Shown piece by piece: positions 58,818 to 64,000 of a stretch of DNA of 64,000 nucleotides; position 1 is the stretch's first letter, and each line of letters starts with the position of its first letter. This DNA comes from Massilia sp. R2A-15. GTDB taxonomy: Bacteria; Pseudomonadota; Gammaproteobacteria; Burkholderiales; Burkholderiaceae_D. The notes under the pieces are model-generated. The model had not been told where the DNA came from. It did not search any database and saw only the letters and a list, made by a program, of their open reading frames with translations. The translations under genes were made by a program, and so were the position numbers. Location: NCBI RefSeq assembly GCF_030704305.1, contig NZ_CP131935.1, positions 3,038,001 to 3,102,000 of the forward strand, in the 5' to 3' direction.

Positions 58818-59360
58818 TCAGGTGGACTTCGCGATAAACAAATCGGTGGCTTTCACCAAATCGCGGATGAAGCGAATGAGTTTTTCAAGGTCGTCCCTCT
58901 TGACTAAATGGGCCGCCGGCGATCCGGCGTTGACTGGCTTCGAGCGATGCACGGCGTCGCCACGCTTGGACATCCAGGCATTCAACGTCGTTCGCGCCTT
59001 CTCCGGCTCGTAGTTAGCCCACGCCCAACCTTCCGTCACATCAATCCCAAGGTATTCATGAAAAATCCGCTTGGTCTTGTCGGAACTGGGATTATGAAAT
59101 TGCTTCAGGTCGTGCTTCAGTTTGTTCATCACGAAGTCGCCGACGTAGCTCCCGGCCACCACTCCAAGTTTCTTGCTCATTTCCTCCAGCAGGCGGTCCT
59201 CGACGTAGGTCTCCCACGCCGTCAGCGCCATAACGAGCCCAGCCCGCTTCAGCACCTCGGCGTTGGCCGGCGGCGGCTTGCCGTTGATGGCGTCGAAATG
59301 GGCCAATAGTTCTTCGGCATCCCTAATGCCATTCTCAAATCCTTGCAATGCGCGCGACAT
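58818..59360 (-). CDS. HEPN-domain protein, possible RNase
   Basis: A protein of 180 residues, helical throughout. It carries R-x4-H (RGDAVH, residues 133-138), the catalytic motif of HEPN ribonucleases, with helical context LNAWMSKRGDAVHRSKPV typical of the RiboL-PSP-HEPN or MAE_28990-like group. HEPN proteins take part in toxin-antitoxin and anti-phage systems. No MNT antitoxin is adjacent. Probably co-transcribed with phzF; no functional link is known. Confidence 0.8.
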   Translation of the reverse strand: MSRALQGFENGIRDAEELLAHFDAINGKPPPANAEVLKRAGLVMALTAWETYVEDRLLEEMSKKLGVVAGSYVGDFVMNKLKHDLKQFHNPSSDKTKRIFHEYLGIDVTEGWAWANYEPEKARTTLNAWMSKRGDAVHRSKPVNAGSPAAHLVKRDDLEKLIRFIRDLVKATDLFIAKST

Positions 59361-59436
59361 GAATACCTTCGTAAAGCGCCCCCCAATGGCTGGCTGTCGC
59401 AGTCATGTTGCCACGGAAAGATTAGTCAAGCAACAT

Positions 59437-59463
59437 GGGGTCAGGTCCGCAGGACCAGACCCC
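59437..59463. repeat. GGGGTC palindromic element that supplies the end of the histidine kinase gene
   Basis: One asymmetric copy. Read on the minus strand it encodes the last residues GLVLRT and the stop of the sensor kinase (stop at 59441). Confidence 0.92.
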
Positions 59464-60790
59464 GTGGAGGCGGCGGGAACGCGACCGTGGCGGCGAGGCC
59501 ACCCAGGCGCGCGGACTGGCCCAGCGTGAGCGTCGCGCCATGCCGTTCGGCGATGGCCTTGACGATCGCCAGTCCGAGGCCGCTGCCGGACGCCTCGCTG
59601 CCGGCGACGCGGTAGAACCGGTCGAGCACGCGCTCGCGCTCCTCGACCGGAATTCCGGGTCCACTGTCCTCCACCACGATGGCGGCGCCGGCGCCGTCCT
59701 TGCGCACGTCGATGTCGACCGTGCCGCCTGCAGGCGTGTACTTGATGGCGTTGTCGACCAGGTTGCGCATCAGGATAGTGAGCGCGTCGGCCTGCCCTTC
59801 GATGCGCACTTCATCGGCACGGTGCAGGCCCAGATCGACGTCCTTGTGCTGCGCCACGTTGGCCAGGTCGCCGACGGTCCGGCGCGCCAGCTCGTCCAGC
59901 GCGACCGGCTGCGACCTGGGGCCGCCGGCGGCATTCGCTTCCTGCCGCGCCAGCACCAGCAGCTGCTCGACCAGCCGGGTCGAGCGTTCGATGCCGGCGG
60001 AGAGCCGCGCCACCGCCAGCTGGCGCGATTCGGGCGTGTCGGCGCGCTCGAGGCTTTGCACCTGCAGCTTGAGCGCGGCCAGCGGCGTGCGCAGTTCGTG
60101 CGCCGCGTCGGCGACGAAATGCTGCTGCGCCTCGAACGCTTCGCGCACGCGCCCGAACAGCAGGTTCAGTTCCTGCACCAGCGGCTGCACTTCGTCCGGC
60201 AGTCCCGCGTCGGACACCGGCGACAAATCGTCGGCCTGGCGCGACGCCACCTGCGAGCGCACCCGCGCGACCGGTTCGAGCGAGCCGCTGACGATCCACC
60301 ACACCGACAGCATCAGGATCGGCATCATCACCGCGATCGGCCAGACCGTGCGCAGCGCCAGGTTGCTGGCCATGTTGCGGCGTACCGCCATGTCCTGCGC
60401 CACCTGCACCGTCTGGGTGCTGGTCTGGACCGAAAAGATCCGGTAGGTGGTGTTGTTCACCTCGACGTTGGAAAATCCCAGCACGGCGCGCTGCGGCAGG
60501 CGCGCGCTCGACACGGAGCGGAACAGCTGCACGCCGTCCAGCGTCCACACCTGCACCACCAGTTCGTTGTTTTCGGCGGCCGCGTCGATGCCGGCGCGCG
60601 ACTCCGCGTTCGACAGCGGCGCGCTGGTACGCAGCGACAGCGCCATCTGCTGCATGTTGTAGTCGAAGATCTGGTCGGCGTCGGAGAGCGCGGTGCGGTA
60701 GGCGACCGTCGCCTGCACGACCGCGGCGAAGGTGATCGCCGCCAGCATGAACCACAGCAGACGTCCGCGCAGCGAATGCGTCAACTTCAT
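59441..60790 (-). CDS. Sensor histidine kinase (QseC/TctE type)
   Basis: A protein of 449 residues: two membrane helices bracket a periplasmic sensor (residues about 30-165), then HAMP, a dimerisation helix with the phosphoaccepting His in VADAAHELRTPLAALKLQV, N box MRNLVDNAIKYTPAG, G1 VVEDSGPGIPVEERERVLDRFYRV and G2 GSGLGLAIVKAIAERHGA. The C-terminus ends in PPPPRGLVLRT, where the last part derives from a palindromic repeat. The start overlaps the response regulator gene by four bases. Confidence 0.95.
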   Translation of the reverse strand: MKLTHSLRGRLLWFMLAAITFAAVVQATVAYRTALSDADQIFDYNMQQMALSLRTSAPLSNAESRAGIDAAAENNELVVQVWTLDGVQLFRSVSSARLPQRAVLGFSNVEVNNTTYRIFSVQTSTQTVQVAQDMAVRRNMASNLALRTVWPIAVMMPILMLSVWWIVSGSLEPVARVRSQVASRQADDLSPVSDAGLPDEVQPLVQELNLLFGRVREAFEAQQHFVADAAHELRTPLAALKLQVQSLERADTPESRQLAVARLSAGIERSTRLVEQLLVLARQEANAAGGPRSQPVALDELARRTVGDLANVAQHKDVDLGLHRADEVRIEGQADALTILMRNLVDNAIKYTPAGGTVDIDVRKDGAGAAIVVEDSGPGIPVEERERVLDRFYRVAGSEASGSGLGLAIVKAIAERHGATLTLGQSARLGGLAATVAFPPPPRGLVLRT

Positions 60791-61449
60791 AGCTTGGGCA
60801 CCATGTAGCCAACACCGCGCACGTTTTGAATCAGTTCGCTGCCAAGCTTCTTGCGCAGGCCGTGGATGTAGACTTCGACCGCGTTGCTCGACACTTCATC
60901 GCGCCAGCTGTACAGCTTTTCCTCGAGCTGCGCGCGCGACAGCACCGCGCCGGGCCGCGCGATCAGCGCTTCGAGCACGGCCCACTCGCGCGCCGACAGC
61001 GTCGCCGGCACGCCGGCCACCGTCACTTCGCGCGTGGCGGGATTGACCGAGATGGTCTTGTACTCGAACACCGGTTCGGCGCGTCCGGCCGAACGGCGCA
61101 GCAAGGCGCGGATGCGCGCGAGCAGTTCGTCGAGGTCGTAGGGTTTGAGGACGTAATCGTCGGCGCCGGCATCGAGACCGGCGATCCTGTCGCCGACCGC
61201 GTCGCGCGCCGTTGCCACCAGCACGGGAGTGCGGTCCTTGCGGGCGCGCATGGAGCGCAGCACTTCGAGGCCGTCCTTGCGCGGCAGGCCGAGATCAAGC
61301 AGCACCAGGTCGTAGGCTTGCGACTGCACCAGCGCGGTGTCGGCCATCTCGCCGTCCTTGACCCAGTCGACGGCGTAGTGCTCGGCCCTGAGCAGGTCGA
61401 GCACCACTTCGCCGATCATCACATCGTCCTCCACCAGCAATAGCCGCAT
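60787..61449 (-). CDS. OmpR-family response regulator (QseB/TctD type)
   Basis: A protein of 220 residues. The receiver has LLVEDDVMIGEV, the phospho-acceptor Asp in YDLVLLDLGLPRKDGLEVL, and VLKPYDLDELLARI. The winged-helix domain ends RAQLEEKLYSWRDEVSSNAVEVYIHGLRKKLGSELIQNVRGVGYMVPKL. It controls genes in response to the partner kinase. It lies 44 bases after the DegP-like gene, so the three are probably one envelope-stress operon. Confidence 0.96.
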   Translation of the reverse strand: MRLLLVEDDVMIGEVVLDLLRAEHYAVDWVKDGEMADTALVQSQAYDLVLLDLGLPRKDGLEVLRSMRARKDRTPVLVATARDAVGDRIAGLDAGADDYVLKPYDLDELLARIRALLRRSAGRAEPVFEYKTISVNPATREVTVAGVPATLSAREWAVLEALIARPGAVLSRAQLEEKLYSWRDEVSSNAVEVYIHGLRKKLGSELIQNVRGVGYMVPKL

Positions 61450-61493
61450 TACTTCCTCTTTCTCGAATCATTGCGGATGGAGGACGACCAGGT

Positions 61494-63026
61494 TTAGCCT
61501 ATCCTCACCGGAATGAAGATTTTGTCACTGCCGCGCTGAATCAGCAAGGCCACCGACTTGTTCGACTTGCCAACCACCTCGCGTACCTGGTCGATGGTGT
61601 TCACCGGGCGGCCGTTGACCGACAGCAGAACGTCGCCCGGCTGCACGCCGGCGTTCGCCGCGGCGCCGTCTGCGTCTTCGATCAGCAGGCCCGATGCCAG
61701 GCCGGACTGGCGCCGCTCGATCGGCTGGAGCGGACGCAGCGCCAGGCCGAGCTTCGAACCGGCGCCGGCCGACGCCGTCTCCACGCGTTCTTCCGGCGCG
61801 GCTTTCTCGCTGGCGTCGCCAAGTTTCGCACCTACTTGCACGATCTTCCCGTCGCGCCAGACGTCCATCGTCACCTTCTCGCCCGGCTTGGACGTGGACA
61901 GCATCGCCGGCAGGTCGACCGACGCGACGATCGGCTGGCCATTGAGCTTGCGAATCACGTCGCCCGATTTCAGGCCCGCCTTGTCGGCCGGGCCGCCGCG
62001 TTCGACGGAGGACACCAGCGCGCCTTCCGGCGAGGCCAGGTTGAACGAATCGGCGAAGCCCTGGTTCACTTCCTGCACCGTCACGCCCAGCTTCGCGTGC
62101 TTGACCGTGCCGGTGGCGACCAGCTGCTCCTTGATGCGGTAGGCCACGTCGATCGGGATCGCGAACGACAGGCCCTGGTAGCCGCCGGTCTGGCTATAGA
62201 TCTGCGAGTTGATGCCGACCACTTCGCCGCGCGTGTTGAACAGCGGCCCGCCCGAGTTGCCGGGATTGACGGCGACGTCGGTCTGGATGAACGGCACACT
62301 GTTATCGTCCTGCAGCGAGCGGCCCTTGGCGCTGACCACGCCCGCTGTCACGGTGCTCTCGAGGCCGAACGGCGAGCCGATCGCCAGCACCCACTCGCCC
62401 ACTTTCAGGTCGCTCGATTTGCCGATCGGGACCACCGGCAGGTTCTTGGCGTCGATCTTGAGCACCGCCACGTCGGTCTTCGGATCGGAGCCGAGCACCT
62501 TGGCGCGGTATTCGCGCCGGTCCTGCAGCTTGACCGTGACCTCCTCGGCATCGCGCACCACGTGCGCGTTGGTCAGGATGACGCCGTCCGGACTCACGAT
62601 GAACCCGGAACCGGCGCCAAAAACGGGCCTGTCGCGTTGGCCGCGCGGATTTTGCGGGCCTTGGAAGCGACGGAAGAATTCAAAAAACGGATCGTCTTCA
62701 TCGAACTGCGGCTCGCGTTGCTGGGCGCGGCCCTTGAAGGCGGTCTTGGTGCCGCTCATCACGCGGATGTTGACCACGGCGGGCCCCATGCGCGAGACGA
62801 TCTGGGTGAAGTCGGGCAGCGCCATCGACACCTGCGTGCCTGGCGCGGCGAGCGGCGCCGGCGCGACGTAGGTCGACGGCGCGGCCGCGGCGGCCGCGCT
62901 GGCAGCGACTGCGTTGTTGTGGTTGACCGCGATCGCACCCACTGCTCCGCCGATCGCGCCGGCGGCAGCGAGTGCAAGCGTCAGGCGCTTGGCGGTAATG
63001 GCAGTAACGGCACCTTGGTTTTGCAT
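61494..63026 (-). CDS. DegP/MucD-like periplasmic serine protease with two PDZ domains
   Basis: A protein of 510 residues with an N-terminal membrane anchor or signal (LALAAAGAIGGAVGAIAV). The catalytic triad is in ILTNAHVVRDAEEV (His), DPKTDVAVLKIDAKN (Asp) and AVNPGNSGGPLFNTRGEVVGI (Ser). PDZ1 holds LASPEGALVSSVERGGPADKAGLKSGDVIRKLNGQPI; PDZ2 holds DGAAANAGVQPGDVLLSVNGRPV. It degrades or refolds damaged periplasmic proteins. The Lys/Arg-rich loop after residue 95 (QQREPQFDEDDPFFEFFRRF) is the regulatory LA-loop region. Confidence 0.95.
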   Translation of the reverse strand: MQNQGAVTAITAKRLTLALAAAGAIGGAVGAIAVNHNNAVAASAAAAAAPSTYVAPAPLAAPGTQVSMALPDFTQIVSRMGPAVVNIRVMSGTKTAFKGRAQQREPQFDEDDPFFEFFRRFQGPQNPRGQRDRPVFGAGSGFIVSPDGVILTNAHVVRDAEEVTVKLQDRREYRAKVLGSDPKTDVAVLKIDAKNLPVVPIGKSSDLKVGEWVLAIGSPFGLESTVTAGVVSAKGRSLQDDNSVPFIQTDVAVNPGNSGGPLFNTRGEVVGINSQIYSQTGGYQGLSFAIPIDVAYRIKEQLVATGTVKHAKLGVTVQEVNQGFADSFNLASPEGALVSSVERGGPADKAGLKSGDVIRKLNGQPIVASVDLPAMLSTSKPGEKVTMDVWRDGKIVQVGAKLGDASEKAAPEERVETASAGAGSKLGLALRPLQPIERRQSGLASGLLIEDADGAAANAGVQPGDVLLSVNGRPVNTIDQVREVVGKSNKSVALLIQRGSDKIFIPVRIG

Positions 63027-63152
63027 TGTCGTACTCCTGTGAGTTGGGTTGGTCGATGTGATGAGTGTGAACCTGCAGACTTAGAGTTTGCTTAAGTTTG
63101 CCGCTGGAGCGGTCGGGTCGTGCCGACCTGCCCCCCATGTTTGACGCAGAAA

Positions 63153-63177
63153 GGGGCGCTCCAACCGCGAGCGCCCC
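63153..63177 (-). terminator. Terminator of the hsp20 gene
   Basis: GGGGCGCT, nine-base loop, AGCGCCCC, then a T-rich stretch on the minus strand; just downstream of the hsp20 stop. Confidence 0.8.
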
Positions 63178-63192
63178 CTTACTTCAACACCT

Positions 63193-63218
63193 GGGTCTGC
63201 CCCCGCGGGGGCAGACCC
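63193..63218. repeat. GGGTCTGCCCC palindrome after hsp20
   Basis: GGGTCTGCCCC and its exact mirror with CCGC at the centre; the same type as at 39820-39844. Confidence 0.88.
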
Positions 63219-63229
63219 TTTAGCACCGC

Positions 63230-63682
63230 TTAGGCGGCCTGGCGCTGCTCCAGTGCCTGCACGGTTTCGCCGCCGTCGATGGCGATCTTGCGCGGCTTGA
63301 GCGCTTCCGGCACTTCGCGCACCAGCTCGATGGTCAGCATGCCGTTGTCGAACGACGCGGTCGTCACCTTGACGTGGTTGGCCAGCTGGAAGCGCTGCTC
63401 GAAGTCGCGCGCCGCGATGCCGCGGTGCAGGTAGGTGCGCTGCACTTCATCCTTCTGCTTGCGGCCGGTGACGTGCAGTGCGTCGCGCTCGGTGACGATC
63501 TCGATTTCCGAGCGGCTGAAACCAGCGAGCGCCATGACGATGCGGTATTGGTCCTCGTTCACCAGTTCGATGTTGTATGGCGGGTAGCTTGGCTGCGCAT
63601 CGGCGCGCTGCTCGAGCAGGTTGGCCAGGCGGTCGAAGCCGATAGCGGAACGATAGAGAGGGGTAAGGTCGAAAGTACGCAT
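63230..63682 (-). CDS. Small heat-shock protein Hsp20 (IbpA-like)
   Basis: Start at ATG 63682 with AAGGA eight bases upstream; 150 residues. MRTFDLTPLYRSAIGFDRLANLLE is the IbpA/B opening; the alpha-crystallin domain has YPPYNIELVNEDQYRIVMALAGFSRSEIEI, GIAARDFEQRFQLANHVKV and ELVREVPEALKPRKIAI. It holds unfolded proteins in the cytoplasm for later refolding. A sigma-32-like promoter lies upstream. Confidence 0.95.
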   Translation of the reverse strand: MRTFDLTPLYRSAIGFDRLANLLEQRADAQPSYPPYNIELVNEDQYRIVMALAGFSRSEIEIVTERDALHVTGRKQKDEVQRTYLHRGIAARDFEQRFQLANHVKVTTASFDNGMLTIELVREVPEALKPRKIAIDGGETVQALEQRQAA

Positions 63683-63748
63683 GATAAATATCCTTTTGTA
63701 AGTTAAGCGATAAGTTGACGGACCTCTGTTGAGCATCCGTTGCGTCCA

Positions 63749-63777
63749 ATCTAGTGGTGGCGCCCAGCCATTTCAAG
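63749..63777 (-). promoter_or_regulatory. Sigma-32-like heat-shock promoter of hsp20
   Basis: On the minus strand CTTGAAA (63771-63777), 13 bases, then CCACTAGAT (63749-63757), close to CTTGAAA-N13-CCCCATnT. It lies about 67 bases upstream of the hsp20 start. Confidence 0.55.
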
Positions 63778-64000
63778 GGCTTGAAAAATACGGATTTTTG
63801 CCCAATGAGGCGAAAAAAATTTGGCGTTTTTCTTAAAAAATGTGGTCCGGTGGACCGGGAAGGAGTCGAGCCTTGCAAGGCTCGACCGTTCCGCAGGCGC
63901 GTAGCTTCGCTTCACAACACCCCTGCCTCACTCCCCTGCCTCGCGTGCTACACTTCCGCTGCCGAATTACTTGACATATCAACTATTTATTCTGACCATG
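63778..64000. other. Right-edge intergenic region
   Basis: No gene apart from an ATG at 63998-64000 that may begin a rightward gene outside the window. It contains a perfect stem-loop GTCGAGCCTTGCAAGGCTCGAC at 63867-63888, without a T run, so it is not clearly a terminator. Confidence 0.5.

Noticed and set aside
63867..63888. tRNA-like or attenuator stem near the right edge
   Set aside because: A simple 11-bp stem without cloverleaf arms or a T run; no RNA gene can be supported.

Overview
The window is GC-rich chromosomal DNA from a beta-proteobacterium. Gene content and order (pyrG-kdsA-eno-ftsB, dapA-bamC, trpS next to a site-2 protease, mutS, dnaE2 with its own LexA box, nagX with a TonB receptor) fit Oxalobacteraceae (Massilia/Duganella-like). 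The host part is littered with palindromic elements built on GGGGTCAGGTCC and its mirror, which I associate with that family. No rRNA or tRNA genes were seen.

Region 1 (1 to about 15,430) is a foreign defence island. All its defence genes read leftward: a Dcm-type C5 methyltransferase, a Vsr nuclease, an MvaI/BcnI-family restriction enzyme, an unrecognised protein with a PD-(D/E)XK-like motif, a UvrD/Rep helicase, DrmA, and the first 167 codons of DrmB, which runs off the left edge. This is a DISARM core (drmA-drmB) joined to a complete type II restriction-modification set, an arrangement I cannot match to the standard DISARM classes. A LexA-type box lies upstream of the methyltransferase. 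To its right is about 3 kb without convincing genes, holding a 1.1-kb array of a 35-bp tandem repeat. An AlpA-like regulator and a P4-type integrase then abut mutS.

Region 2 (15,469 to 33,232) is housekeeping: mutS, slyD, roxA, bamC, dapA, trpS, an M50 protease, a TsaC/YrdC-like protein, htpX, a PHP phosphatase, a gamma-carbonic anhydrase and hslO. It also has a protein resembling the cyanobacterial fluorescence recovery protein and a PIN toxin-antitoxin pair.

Region 3 (33,871 to 49,625) has a TonB receptor, the pyrG-kdsA-eno-ftsB operon, an S9 peptidase, a PRC-barrel protein, an IS3-family element inserted into a palindromic repeat, an M20 amidohydrolase, and a chemoreceptor with a sigma-28-like promoter.

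Region 4 (49,722 to 64,000) has SOS-controlled dnaE2, nagX plus a TonB receptor (probable amino-sugar uptake), a relic copy of the dnaE2 promoter and first codons, a PhzF/HEPN pair, and an envelope-stress set (two-component system, DegP-like protease, Hsp20).

Three LexA-like boxes share one pattern, so the defence operon may belong to the same SOS regulon as dnaE2. The palindromic elements were seen only outside the island. One gene (a methyltransferase, 24,418-25,104) carries three of them in frame.
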